This document shows positions 13,997 to 21,421 of a DNA stretch of 27,192 nucleotides, piece after piece. The position numbers and the translations under genes were made by a program. The stretch spans positions 1-27,192 of the forward strand of contig CALGWX010000107.1 in NCBI GenBank assembly GCA_937936215.1, in the 5' to 3' direction. A model generated the notes under the pieces. The model made no database searches, was not told where the DNA came from, and saw only the letters and a program-made list of their open reading frames with translations. The DNA comes from an uncultured Burkholderiaceae bacterium. Its GTDB lineage: Bacteria; Pseudomonadota; Gammaproteobacteria; Burkholderiales; Burkholderiaceae_F. Positions within the stretch are counted from its first letter, which is position 1. Every line of letters begins with the position of its first letter.

Positions 13997-14026
13997 TTGA
14001 CAGCCCGCCCCGGGCCCGCCTACCCT
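13997..14026 (+). promoter_or_regulatory. Sigma-70 promoter of metX
   Basis: A perfect -35 TTGACA (13997-14002), an 18-base spacer, and a -10-like TACCCT (14021-14026). The start would be near 14033, immediately before the riboswitch aptamer, which supports both calls. The -10 is poor, so the match as a whole is moderate. Confidence 0.6.
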
Positions 14027-14034
14027 TCGCCCCC

Positions 14035-14100
14035 TGCGCCGATTTGTTGATCCGCTTGCGGGCGCGCCGCGCGAGGGCCGCGGCATCATCCGCTAAAGAG
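14035..14100 (+). ncRNA. SAM-II (SAM-alpha) riboswitch-like aptamer
   Basis: P1 forms between GCGCC (14036-14040) and GGCGC (14061-14065). The loop opens with GATTTG (14041-14046) and ends in CTTGC (14055-14059), and the 3' pseudoknot block reads GCTAAAGAG (14092-14100). These three blocks, in this order ahead of metX, are the hallmarks I recall for SAM-II. An extra hairpin (CCGCG 14067-14071 with CGCGG 14079-14083) sits between P1 and the 3' block. High S-adenosylmethionine would shut off methionine synthesis. The identification is from memory of the consensus, not a covariance search. Confidence 0.7.
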
Positions 14101-14129
14101 ATCCGCGGGGCCCGCGCCCCGCGTCACGG

Positions 14130-14161
14130 AACCCGACAAGCCGGCGCCTGTCGGGTTTTTT
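14130..14161 (+). terminator. Intrinsic terminator in the metX leader (expression platform)
   Basis: AACCCGACA (14130-14138) pairs with TGTCGGGTT (14149-14157) around a ten-base loop, running into six Ts (14156-14161). It stands 12 bases before the metX ATG, so transcripts that stop here cannot express metX. A GC-rich hairpin at 14104-14123 lies between aptamer and terminator and may be part of the switch. Confidence 0.85.
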
Positions 14162-14173
14162 GTTGCCGCAACG

Positions 14174-15313
14174 ATGACCGCTGCCGGATCCGTCGGCGTC
14201 GTCTCGCCGCAGACGATGCGCTTCGATGAGCCGCTCGCGCTTGCGAGCGGCGCGTCACTGGCCGCCTACGAGCTGGTGTACGAGACCTACGGGACGCTGA
14301 ATGCCGCGCGCTCCAATGCGGTGCTGGTGTGCCACGCGCTGAACGCCTCGCACCACGTCGCCGGCGTCTACGAAGGGCAGGAGCGCAGCACCGGCTGGTG
14401 GGACAACATGGTCGGGCCGGGCAAGTCGGTGGACACCAACCGCTTCTTCGTCGTCGGCGTCAACAACCCCGGCTCCTGCTTCGGCTCCACCGGCCCGATG
14501 TCGATCGACCCCGCCACCGGCCGCCGCTACGGCTCGCGCTTTCCGGTGGTCACCGTGGAAGACTGGGTCAACGCGCAGGCGCGGCTGGCGGACCGGCTCG
14601 GCATCGAGCGCTTCGCCGCCGTGATGGGCGGCTCGCTCGGCGGCATGCAGGCGCTGTCGTGGACGCTGCAGTACCCGCGCCGCATCGCCCACTGCGTGGC
14701 GATCGCCACCACGCCCAAGCTGTCGGCACAGAACATCGCCTTCAACGACGTGGCGCGCACCGCGATCCAGAACGACCCGGACTTCCACGGCGGCGATTAC
14801 TACGAGTACGGGGTGAAGCCGCGCCGCGGCCTCGGCGTGGCGCGGATGATCGGCCACATCACGTACCTGTCGGGCGCCGACATGGCGGAGAAATTCGGCC
14901 GCCTGCTGCGCCACAAGGACTACGGCTATTCGTTCGGCATCGAGTTCGAGGTCGAGAGCTACCTGCGCTACCAGGGCGACAAATTCGCCGACTACTTCGA
15001 CGCCAACACCTACCTGCTGATCACGCGCGCGCTCGACTACTTCGACCCGGCCCGGGCCTATGGCGGCGACCTGAAGCGCGCGCTGGCGGCGGCCGCGGCC
15101 AAGTTCTTCCTCGTTGCCTTCACGACCGACTGGCGCTTCCCGCCGGCGCGCTCGCGCGAGATCGTCGAGGCGCTGGTGGCCAACGGCCGCGACGTGACCT
15201 ACGCCGAGATCGACGCCCCGCACGGCCACGACGCGTTCCTGATGGATGACGCGCGCTACCACCGTGCGGTGGCGGCGTACTTCGACCGCATCGCCCGCGA
15301 GGTGGGGGCATGA
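14174..15313 (+). CDS. metX: Homoserine O-acyltransferase MetX (probably succinyl-specific)
   Basis: 379 residues. MetX acylates homoserine in methionine synthesis; betaproteobacterial MetX enzymes are mostly succinyltransferases, and the oxyanion-region sequence NPGSCFGSTGPMS fits that group (inference). It is an alpha/beta hydrolase with nucleophile Ser154 (MGGSLGGMQAL), Asp319 (FTTDWRFPP) and His352 (PHGHDAFL). No Shine-Dalgarno site is visible between the terminator's T tract and the ATG. An in-frame ATG at 14216 is a less likely start. The gene is preceded by a SAM-II-like leader and followed, after an unusual 196-base insert, by metW. Confidence 0.96.
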   Translation: MTAAGSVGVVSPQTMRFDEPLALASGASLAAYELVYETYGTLNAARSNAVLVCHALNASHHVAGVYEGQERSTGWWDNMVGPGKSVDTNRFFVVGVNNPGSCFGSTGPMSIDPATGRRYGSRFPVVTVEDWVNAQARLADRLGIERFAAVMGGSLGGMQALSWTLQYPRRIAHCVAIATTPKLSAQNIAFNDVARTAIQNDPDFHGGDYYEYGVKPRRGLGVARMIGHITYLSGADMAEKFGRLLRHKDYGYSFGIEFEVESYLRYQGDKFADYFDANTYLLITRALDYFDPARAYGGDLKRALAAAAAKFFLVAFTTDWRFPPARSREIVEALVANGRDVTYAEIDAPHGHDAFLMDDARYHRAVAAYFDRIAREVGA

Positions 15314-15513
15314 GGCGGCTGCGAGCGTGCTTACGGGGTTGCGCGCGGCGCGGGGCAGCCGCGGCAGGGCGGCGCCAGTCGGCAGCAGCCGCCGCGCGCT
15401 GGCTGGCCTTGTCGCTTTCGTTGCTGCGCTGGCGGCGCGCCACCGCGCTGCGGCGGCCGCTCGGCCCGCGTGCGTCGGGGCAGGCAGCGTCTTCGGCAAG
15501 GGCAGCGGCATGA
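15310..15513 (+). CDS. Possible 67-residue coupled small ORF between metX and metW
   Basis: The ATG overlaps the metX stop as ATGA (15310-15313), and the stop overlaps the metW ATG as ATGA (15510-15513). The product would be an Arg/Ala-rich basic peptide with a short hydrophobic middle (WLALSLSLLRW). I do not recognise it. Its composition is that of non-coding GC-rich DNA, so it may simply be untranslated insert. The double coupling would, however, carry ribosomes from metX to metW, which could be its real use. Confidence 0.3.
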   Translation: MRRLRACLRGCARRGAAAAGRRQSAAAAARWLALSLSLLRWRRATALRRPLGPRASGQAASSARAAA

Positions 15514-16094
15514 CCCTGCGCGTCGACCTGAAGCTGATCGCCGAGTGGATCGCCCCCGGCAGCCACGTGCTCGACCTCGGCTGCGGCGACGGCGCGCTGC
15601 TGGCGCACCTGCGCGACGCGCGCAACTGCCGCGGCTACGGCGTCGAGATCGACGACGGGCACGTGCTCGACTGCATCCGCGCCGGGGTCAACGTCATCCA
15701 GGCCGACCTCGAAAGCGGGCTGAAGATGTTCAGCGACGACATGTTCGACGTCGTCGTGCTGTCGCAGACGCTGCAGGCGATGCACAACACCGAGGGCATC
15801 CTGCGCGAGATGGCGCGGGTGGGCAAGCAGGGCATCGTCAGCTTTCCGAACTTCGGCCACTGGAAGCACCTGCTTGCGCTCGCCGGCGGCCACATGCCGG
15901 TGTCGCCGCAGATGCCGTACCAGTGGTACGAGACGCCGAACGTGCACCTGTGCACGCCCAAGGACTTCGAGATCCTCGCCGCGCGGCTGGGCTTCGCCAT
16001 CACCGGGCGGGCGCTGCTCGCCAACGGCAGCCAGGTCGACTGGCTGCCGAACCTGCGCGCCACACTGGCGCTTTATCGCTTCGAGGGCCGGTGA
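15510..16094 (+). CDS. metW: Methionine biosynthesis protein MetW
   Basis: 194 residues. MetW is a class I methyltransferase-fold protein encoded with metX in many proteobacteria and needed for, or enhancing, homoserine acylation. The SAM-type motif VLDLGCGDGALL is at 20-31. SFPNFGHWKH and YQWYETPNVHLCTPKDF are family hallmarks. The start MTLRVDLKLIAEWI is the family's usual one, although the frame stays open upstream. In relatives metW overlaps or abuts metX; here it is 196 bases away. It converges on ampG with 39 bases between stop codons. Confidence 0.95.
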   Translation: MTLRVDLKLIAEWIAPGSHVLDLGCGDGALLAHLRDARNCRGYGVEIDDGHVLDCIRAGVNVIQADLESGLKMFSDDMFDVVVLSQTLQAMHNTEGILREMARVGKQGIVSFPNFGHWKHLLALAGGHMPVSPQMPYQWYETPNVHLCTPKDFEILAARLGFAITGRALLANGSQVDWLPNLRATLALYRFEGR

Positions 16095-16109
16095 GCCAGA
16101 CGGTGCGCA

Positions 16110-16131
16110 GCGATGCGAAGCGCCGCATCGC
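16110..16131. terminator. Hairpin between convergent metW and ampG
   Basis: GCGATGCG (16110-16117) pairs with CGCATCGC (16124-16131) across a six-base loop. There is no T tract on either side. The position between two convergent stops suggests a shared two-way termination or mRNA-end structure. Confidence 0.45.
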
Positions 16132-16133
16132 GC

Positions 16134-17510
16134 TCACCGGGGCGCCGCCGAGCGGGCCGCAGGGCGTCCCGCCAGCCACACCAGCAGCAGCACCGGCAGG
16201 CCGAGCAGGGCCGTGCCGACGAAGAAGCTGACGTAGCCGAAGCTGTCGACCGCCCAGCCCGACCAGCCGGCGATGTACTTCGGTAGCAACAGCATCACCG
16301 AGGAAAACAGCGCGTACTGGGTGGCCGAGTAGGCGACGTTGGTCAGCCCCGACAGGTACGCCACGAAGGCGCTGGAGGCGATGCCGGCCGAGAGGTTGTC
16401 GGCCGAGACGGCGAAGATCAGGAAGCCGAGGTCGTGGCCGCGCATCGCCAGCCACGCAAACAGCAGGTTGGTCGCCGCCGACAGCAGCGCGCCGGCGAAC
16501 AGCGTCTTCACGACGCCGAAGCGCAGGCTCAGCACGCCGCCGATGAAGGCGCCGGCGAGCGTCATCACCACGCCGTAGACCTTCGACACCGCCGCCACCT
16601 CGTCCTTGGTGAAGCCCATGTCGCGGTAAAACGGGTTGGCCATCACGCCCATCACGACGTCGCTCATCCGGTAGGTGGCGATCAGCGCCAGCAGCAGCAC
16701 CGCGTGCCAGCGATAGCGGCGGATGAAGTCGGCGAAGGGGCTCACCACCGCGCCATTGAGCCAGGCGAGCAGCCGCTGCGCCGCGCTGCCTTCGCGCGGC
16801 AGCGCAGGCGGCACGGTGACCGCCGGTTCGGGGGCCAGCAGGGTGGCGACGATGCCCACCGCCATCGAGGCGGCCATCGCCAGATAGGCGATCGTCCACG
16901 GCGCGAAGTGGTACTCGGCTTCGTTCGGATCGAAGCGGGCGGCGATGGCAAGCGCCCCGGCGCCGGCCCAGATCATCGCCAGCCGGTAGCCGGTCTGGTA
17001 AGCGGCAGCGAGCGCCGCCTGCTTCTCGACCGCAGCCGACTCGATCCGGTAGGCGTCGAGCGCGATGTCCTGCGTGGCGGAGGCGAACGCGGTGGTCAGC
17101 GCGAAGATCACCAGCAGCCGAAGGTGCTGCGCCGGATCGGTGAGCGCCATGCCGACCAGCCCGGCGACGATCACCAGTTGCGAGGCGAGCAGCCAGCTTC
17201 GCCGGCGTCCCAGCCGCGCGGTCAGCCACGGCAGCGGCAGGCGATCGACCAGCGGGGCCCACGCCCACTTGAACGCGTAGGCCAGCGCCACCCAGCTGAT
17301 GAAGCCGATACTGGTGCGGTCGACGCCGGCCTCGCGCAGCCAGAAACTGAGCGTGCCGAAGACCAACAACAGCGGCAGCCCGGCGGAGAAGCCGAGGAAG
17401 AGCATCCGCACCACCGGCGGCTCGCGGTAGACCGTGAGGGCCCGCAGCCAGGCGCGGGGTCCGCGCGCAGGCCGCGGCGCGGCGGCAGCCGAATCGGTAG
17501 CGGCATTCAC
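16134..17510 (-). CDS. ampG: AmpG-family muropeptide MFS transporter
   Basis: 458 residues from a GTG at 17510; no ATG start is placed better, and the first core helix (MLFLGFSAGLPLLLVFGTL) needs the upstream TVYREPPVVR region seen in homologues. AmpG imports anhydro-muropeptides from the periplasm for cell-wall recycling. About 12-14 hydrophobic helices are visible. Family-typical stretches are SFWLREAGVDRTSIGF, DALDAYR-like IALDAYRIE, and SATQDIALDAYR. Near the middle, DVVMGVMANPFYRDMGFTK is another conserved block. The gene is divergent from the M48 protease gene and convergent with metW. Confidence 0.9.
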   Translation of the reverse strand: MNAATDSAAAAPRPARGPRAWLRALTVYREPPVVRMLFLGFSAGLPLLLVFGTLSFWLREAGVDRTSIGFISWVALAYAFKWAWAPLVDRLPLPWLTARLGRRRSWLLASQLVIVAGLVGMALTDPAQHLRLLVIFALTTAFASATQDIALDAYRIESAAVEKQAALAAAYQTGYRLAMIWAGAGALAIAARFDPNEAEYHFAPWTIAYLAMAASMAVGIVATLLAPEPAVTVPPALPREGSAAQRLLAWLNGAVVSPFADFIRRYRWHAVLLLALIATYRMSDVVMGVMANPFYRDMGFTKDEVAAVSKVYGVVMTLAGAFIGGVLSLRFGVVKTLFAGALLSAATNLLFAWLAMRGHDLGFLIFAVSADNLSAGIASSAFVAYLSGLTNVAYSATQYALFSSVMLLLPKYIAGWSGWAVDSFGYVSFFVGTALLGLPVLLLVWLAGRPAARSAAPR

Positions 17511-17562
17511 GTCAAGGCGGAGAAAGCCGCGGCAGTGTAGCGGCGCGGTCGGTGTGTCCCGC

Positions 17563-17597
17563 TTGGTGCCGTCGCGGCCTGCCGGTTTCGGCACCAA
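17563..17597. repeat. 9-bp perfect inverted repeat in the ampG/M48 intergenic region
   Basis: TTGGTGCCG (17563-17571) and CGGCACCAA (17589-17597) are perfect inverses with 17 bases between. It lies in the 273-base divergent spacer (17511-17783), in which I see no clear -35/-10 promoter. It could be an operator or a hairpin. Confidence 0.4.
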
Positions 17598-17783
17598 CGC
17601 GGGCGGCACTGGTGGGGTGGACGGGGTGCGCCCTCGCCGCGCTTCGCCAGGCGCGGCCGGCGTCACGCACCCGCGCGGTCCGTGGGTTTGTCCCGCCTGG
17701 CGGCGCTGCCACGGCCCGGTTGCAATGGGCGCCGCCGCTCCCACATCGCGGCGAGGATGGGCCTGACGAGTTCAAGCCGACGG

Positions 17784-18602
17784 ATGTTTCACGCCATACG
17801 CGCCTTTGCGCTCTCGATCGCGCTCGCCTGCGTGGCCTTGCCGCTGGCCGCGCAGCCGGCGGAGGCCGGCGTGCAGGTGCGCAAGCCGAAGCTGATGCTG
17901 GTGCCGGAGTCGATGGTCAACGGCACCGCCGCGCAGCAGTACCTGCAGATGAAGCAGCGGGCGGCCTCGCGCGGGCTGCTGAACCGCGACACGGCGCAGG
18001 TGCAGCGCGTGCGGGCGATCGCGCAGCGGCTCATCCCCCACGGCCGCCGGTTCAATGCTGAGGCCGGCAACTGGGCCTGGGAAGTCAACGTGATCGACTC
18101 GCCGGCGATCAACGCCTTCTGCATGCCCGGCGGCAAGATCATGGTTTTCCGCGGCCTCGTCGAGAAGCTGCAGCTCACCGATGACGAGCTGGCGGCGGTG
18201 ATCGGCCACGAGATCGCGCACGCGCTGCTGCAGCACGGCCGGGCGCGGATGAGCGAGGCGCTGCTGAAGAACGTCGGCGTGAACCTCGCGGCGATGTACT
18301 TCGGGCTGGGCGACCTCGGCGCGGCGGCGCTTTCGCAGGCGGCGCAGTTGGCCATCACGCTGCCGTACTCGCGCAGCCACGAGACCGACGCTGATCTCGT
18401 CGGCATCGAACTGGCCGCCCGCGCCGGCTACGACCCGCGCGCGGCGGTGACGCTGTGGCAGAAGATGGCGGCCGCAAGCCGGGGCCAGCCGCCGCAGTTC
18501 CTCTCCACCCACCCCGGCCACGCCAACCGCATCCGCGAGATCGAGGCCAACCTGCCGAAGGTGATGCCGCTGTACGAGCAGTCCGCCAAGGCGGCCCGAT
18601 GA
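17784..18602 (+). CDS. M48 family metalloprotease, exported
   Basis: 272 residues from MFHAIRAFALSIALACVALP; an in-frame ATG at 17757 would add nine residues, and either gives a signal peptide (cleavage around AEAG). M48 enzymes are zinc proteases that act in envelope quality control. Zinc ligands: HEIAH at 142-146 (His142, catalytic Glu143, His146) and Glu200 in SHETDADLVGIELA. A C-terminal FLSTHPGHANRIREIE block is also typical. The length matches LoiP/YcaL-like proteases without TPR repeats. Its TGA overlaps the ATG of a broken flavin-reductase-like gene. Confidence 0.9.
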   Translation: MFHAIRAFALSIALACVALPLAAQPAEAGVQVRKPKLMLVPESMVNGTAAQQYLQMKQRAASRGLLNRDTAQVQRVRAIAQRLIPHGRRFNAEAGNWAWEVNVIDSPAINAFCMPGGKIMVFRGLVEKLQLTDDELAAVIGHEIAHALLQHGRARMSEALLKNVGVNLAAMYFGLGDLGAAALSQAAQLAITLPYSRSHETDADLVGIELAARAGYDPRAAVTLWQKMAAASRGQPPQFLSTHPGHANRIREIEANLPKVMPLYEQSAKAAR

Positions 18603-18720
18603 CGACCCGCAAGCCGTGCCTTCCGGCAGCGCTCAGCGCGATGGGCTGAACAAGACGCTCGCCCGAGTGGCTGCGGCGGCGCTGCGACAGGCGGGCGCCG
18701 AGGCCAGCTTCATCGACCCG
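18599..18720 (+). pseudogene. Remnant of an NAD(P)H-dependent FMN reductase-like gene
   Basis: An ATG overlapping the protease stop opens MTTRKP and then runs to a stop at 18649. From 18616, in the next frame, DNA encodes SGSAQRDGLNKTLARVAAAA and then LRQAGAEASFIDP. That is very like the flavin-binding start of NADPH-dependent FMN reductases (GSxRxxSLNxxLA, then a second beta strand ending in ID). After ~18720 the similarity stops and only ~80 bases remain before the xth stop. The gene is therefore frameshifted near its start and missing its last ~80 percent. Assignment rests on remembered family sequence. Confidence 0.55.
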
Positions 18721-18798
18721 CCCGGTGGTCGCGCTGCCGCGCCTTGCAGCGCGTGCCGGCGGCTTCCAGCCGCTGCGCGCCGATCGCGTCTGCGTTGC

Positions 18799-19587
18799 TC
18801 AGAGCCGCCCGGTGTAGTCGATGATCAGCGGCGCGTGGTCGGAGAATCGCCGCGCCTTGTAGATCTCGACCCGCTTGGCCTTGGCGGCGATGCCCGGGGT
18901 GGCGATCTGGTAGTCGATGCGCCAGCCGACATTCTTCTTCCACGCCTGGCCGCGGTTGCTCCACCACGTGTACTGCTCCGGCCGAGGGTCGACGCGACGG
19001 AACACGTCGACCCAGCCCAGCTCGTCGAATATGCGCGTCAACCACGCTCGCTCCTCGGGCAGGAAGCCGGAGTTCTTCTGGTTCGAGCGCCAGTTCTTCA
19101 GGTCGATTTCCTTGTGCGCGATGTTCACGTCGCCGCACAGGATCACCTCGCGGCCGGCGGCCGCCGCCTCGTCGCGCAGCCGCTTCAGGAACGGGAAGAA
19201 GGCGTCGAGGAAGCGGTACTTGGACTCCTGCCGGTGCGGGCCGGAGGAGCCGGACGGGAAGTACACCGACGCCACGCTGAGGTGGCGAAAGTCGGCCTGC
19301 ACATAGCGGCCCTCGGCGTCGAACTCCGGCACGCCGATGCCGGTGGTCAGGCGCAGCGGCGCCCTCTTCGCATACAGCGCGGTGCCGGCGTAGCCCTTCT
19401 TCTGCGCGCAGTGGAAGTGCGCGTGAAGGTCGTCGGGAAAGCGCCAGGCATCGGGGATGTCGGCCTCGTCGGCCTTCACCTCCTGCAGGCAGACCACGTC
19501 GGCGTCGGCCTTCGGCAGCCAGTGGAACAGGCCCTTGGCGCCGGCGGAGCGGATGCCGTTCACGTTCAGGGTCAGGATGCGGAACAT
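18799..19587 (-). CDS. xth: Exodeoxyribonuclease III
   Basis: 262 residues from the ATG at 19587 (MFRILTLNVNGIRSA). This AP endonuclease and 3'-5' exonuclease repairs abasic and oxidised DNA ends. Active-site blocks are intact: LNVNGI, Glu36 in LQEVKADE, GDVNIAHKEIDLKNW, RIDYQIATP, and the terminal Asp250-His251 pair in FSDHAPL. The length fits the family. It is divergent from pyrE across 93 bases; no strong promoter pair was found there, only a -10-like CACAAT (19651-19656) on the pyrE side. Its 3' end lies in the remains of the FMN-reductase-like region. Confidence 0.96.
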   Translation of the reverse strand: MFRILTLNVNGIRSAGAKGLFHWLPKADADVVCLQEVKADEADIPDAWRFPDDLHAHFHCAQKKGYAGTALYAKRAPLRLTTGIGVPEFDAEGRYVQADFRHLSVASVYFPSGSSGPHRQESKYRFLDAFFPFLKRLRDEAAAAGREVILCGDVNIAHKEIDLKNWRSNQKNSGFLPEERAWLTRIFDELGWVDVFRRVDPRPEQYTWWSNRGQAWKKNVGWRIDYQIATPGIAAKAKRVEIYKARRFSDHAPLIIDYTGRL

Positions 19588-19680
19588 CGGCGCGCCACGC
19601 GAATGCGGACTAGGGCGGAAAGACGAGCCGGACGATACCCATTTTTTTGCCACAATCCCGCAAGTACGCTTCATCCGCCC

Positions 19681-20358
19681 ATGGAAAACCTGTCGCGGCA
19701 CTTCATCGAGTTCGCCCTGCAAGCGGGCGTGCTGAAGTTCGGTGTTTTCACGATGAAGTCCGGCCGCCGCTCGCCCTATTTCTTCAACGCCGGCCTGTTC
19801 TCGCAGGGCTCGACGCTGGCGCGGCTGTCGCGCTTCTACGCGCAGGCGCTGCTGGCGGCGCGCGCGGCCGGCCGCGTCGACTTCGATATGCTGTTCGGCC
19901 CTGCCTACAAGGGCATCACGCTGGCGGCGGGCACGGCGATGGCGCTGGCGGACTTCGGCGTCGACGTGCCCTTCGCCTTCAACCGCAAGGAAGCCAAGGA
20001 CCATGGCGAGGGCGGCGTGATCGTTGGCAGCCCGCTGTCCGGCCGCGTGCTGATCGTCGACGACGTGATCACCGACGGCGCCGCCAAGCGCGAGTCGGTC
20101 GAACTGATCCGCGCCCATGGCGCCGAGCCGAGCGGCGTGCTGATCGCGCTGGACCGCGGCGAGCGCACCGGCCCGGACGAGGCGCTGTCATCGGTCTCGG
20201 CGGTGGCCGCGTTCGAGCAGGCCTTCGGCATCCCGGTCATCGCCGTGGCGACGCTGAACGACCTGATGGAGTACATCGACTCCGATGCGCCGCTGGCGGC
20301 GCCGCTGCGGCGGCATCGCGAGGCGATGCTGGCCTACCGGAGGCGCTATGGCGCCTGA
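19681..20358 (+). CDS. pyrE: Orotate phosphoribosyltransferase
   Basis: 225 residues. PyrE transfers the ribose phosphate of PRPP to orotate to form OMP in pyrimidine synthesis. Visible: FTMKSGRRSPYFFNAGLF near the start, LFGPAYKGITLAAG, the flexible loop FAFNRKEAKDHGEGG, and the PRPP-binding motif VLIVDDVITDGAA at 123-135. Standard length. The stop overlaps the start of the DUF4124 gene by 11 bases, so the two are probably co-transcribed. Divergence from xth is common in betaproteobacteria. Confidence 0.97.
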   Translation: MENLSRHFIEFALQAGVLKFGVFTMKSGRRSPYFFNAGLFSQGSTLARLSRFYAQALLAARAAGRVDFDMLFGPAYKGITLAAGTAMALADFGVDVPFAFNRKEAKDHGEGGVIVGSPLSGRVLIVDDVITDGAAKRESVELIRAHGAEPSGVLIALDRGERTGPDEALSSVSAVAAFEQAFGIPVIAVATLNDLMEYIDSDAPLAAPLRRHREAMLAYRRRYGA

Positions 20359-21004
20359 ACCGACGCGTCCGCTGGTTGCCGCGATCGGCTTCGCCCTGCT
20401 GCTGGCCTGCGCGCCGGCGCGGGCGGTGTTCGTCTGCACCACCGCCGAGGGCCGCACCATCACCTCAGACCGGCTGCCGCCGGAGTGCGCCAACCAGCCC
20501 ATCAAGGAGTTGCGCCCGGACGGCTCGGTGCGGCGCGTGATCGAGCCGCCGCTGACGGAAGAGCAGCGCCGCGCCCGCGCCGAGAAGGCGCGTCGCGAGC
20601 AGATGGAGCAGGATGCCAAGCGGGCGCAGGTCCGGCGCGACATCGCGCTGATGGAGACCTACGCCAGCGAGCAGGAGATCGAGGCGGCGCGCCGGGCGGC
20701 GCTGGCCGGCCGGCAGGTCGTGATCGACCGCTCCCGGCAGCGGCTCGAAGCGCTCGCCAAGGAGCGCATCAAGCTCGAAGAGGAGGCCGAGTTCTACGTC
20801 GGCCGCAAGATGCCGGAGAAGCTGGAACGGGCGATCGCGGTCAACAAAGACCTGGCGCAGGCCGAGCATCGCCTGATCGCTGACATGCAGGCCGACATGG
20901 AGCGCATCAACCGGCGCTTCGACGCGGAGTTGGGGCGCTACCGCGAGTTGCTGGCGGCCGGTGCGCGGCCGCTTGTCCGCACCAGCGACAGCGCGCCGCG
21001 TTAG
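20348..21004 (+). CDS. DUF4124 domain-containing exported protein
   Basis: 218 residues from the ATG at 20348, inside the 3' end of pyrE. Signal peptide with cleavage near Ala27 (APARA-VF). The short DUF4124-type head starts VFVCTTAEGRTITSDRLPPE, typical of this envelope family. Residues about 70-205 are a highly charged helical region (many Arg, Glu, Ala, Leu), probably a coiled coil. Function of the family is unknown; the extracytoplasmic location is inferred from the signal peptide. Co-transcription with pyrE is likely. Confidence 0.82.
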   Translation: MAPEPTRPLVAAIGFALLLACAPARAVFVCTTAEGRTITSDRLPPECANQPIKELRPDGSVRRVIEPPLTEEQRRARAEKARREQMEQDAKRAQVRRDIALMETYASEQEIEAARRAALAGRQVVIDRSRQRLEALAKERIKLEEEAEFYVGRKMPEKLERAIAVNKDLAQAEHRLIADMQADMERINRRFDAELGRYRELLAAGARPLVRTSDSAPR

Positions 21005-21421
21005 GCGGCGAGGGCGCTCGCGCCGAGCCGAAGGCGCGGAGTCCTGGCGGGCGCCGATCGACCCACGCGCGCTGTTATGGCGACAGAGGTCGACGGGGTG
21101 GTGCGACCGCAGCGCGCGAAAGCCTCAATTTCATCTCGTTTGGCGGCGGCAAGTTTCCCAGCGGGGCCGAAGCGCCGCGCGATCGCGCCTTGCGCTTGCG
21201 CCCTCGCGCTGAACGCCGCGGCGCGCGATCGCTTGATGCCGCTGCCCGCCGCTGCGCCACCGCCGCGCCGCCGCTGCTCCGCTGCCGCCCCGCCGCTGCC
21301 CCAGCCGCGGGCTGAGATCGCTGGCTGAGATCGCTGGCGCGGACGCGGCGTTGCTCGCAGTTGCTCGGCGAGCCGCTTGCCGGCAAAGTCGCGGCTCTTC
21401 GCATCACGCGTTCGGCGGCGG
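21005..21421. other. 417-base GC-rich intergenic region
   Basis: Frames stay open throughout because of base composition, but I see no recognisable gene. It contains two copies of GCGCGATCGC (from 21178 and 21226) and the 13-base tandem repeat described separately. I found no clear promoter for the lipoprotein gene that follows. Confidence 0.7.
21311..21336 (+). repeat. 13-bp tandem repeat, two copies
   Basis: GCTGAGATCGCTG occurs twice back to back (21311-21323, 21324-21336). It is probably a small replication-slippage product in non-coding DNA. Confidence 0.85.

Larger units (their letters stand above)
13861..14173. other. 313-base region between cynS and metX
   Basis: No gene is seen. 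The first ~135 bases show no recognisable element; I found no clear cynS terminator with a T tract. From 13997 on the region holds the metX promoter, a SAM-II-like aptamer, a GC hairpin at 14104-14123 and an intrinsic terminator. Confidence 0.8.

Noticed and set aside
14255..15625. Long minus-strand open frame opposite metX
   Set aside because: No recognisable domain, composition typical of a shadow frame, and metX on the other strand is certain.
18616..20358. 580-codon frame that would fuse the FMN-reductase remnant to pyrE
   Set aside because: It runs antisense through xth; pyrE has its own normal start at 19681.
20348..21421. CRISPR array or mobile element in the repetitive GC-rich spacer
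   Set aside because: Only a two-copy 13-bp repeat and short palindromic words; no spacers, terminal repeats or transposase.
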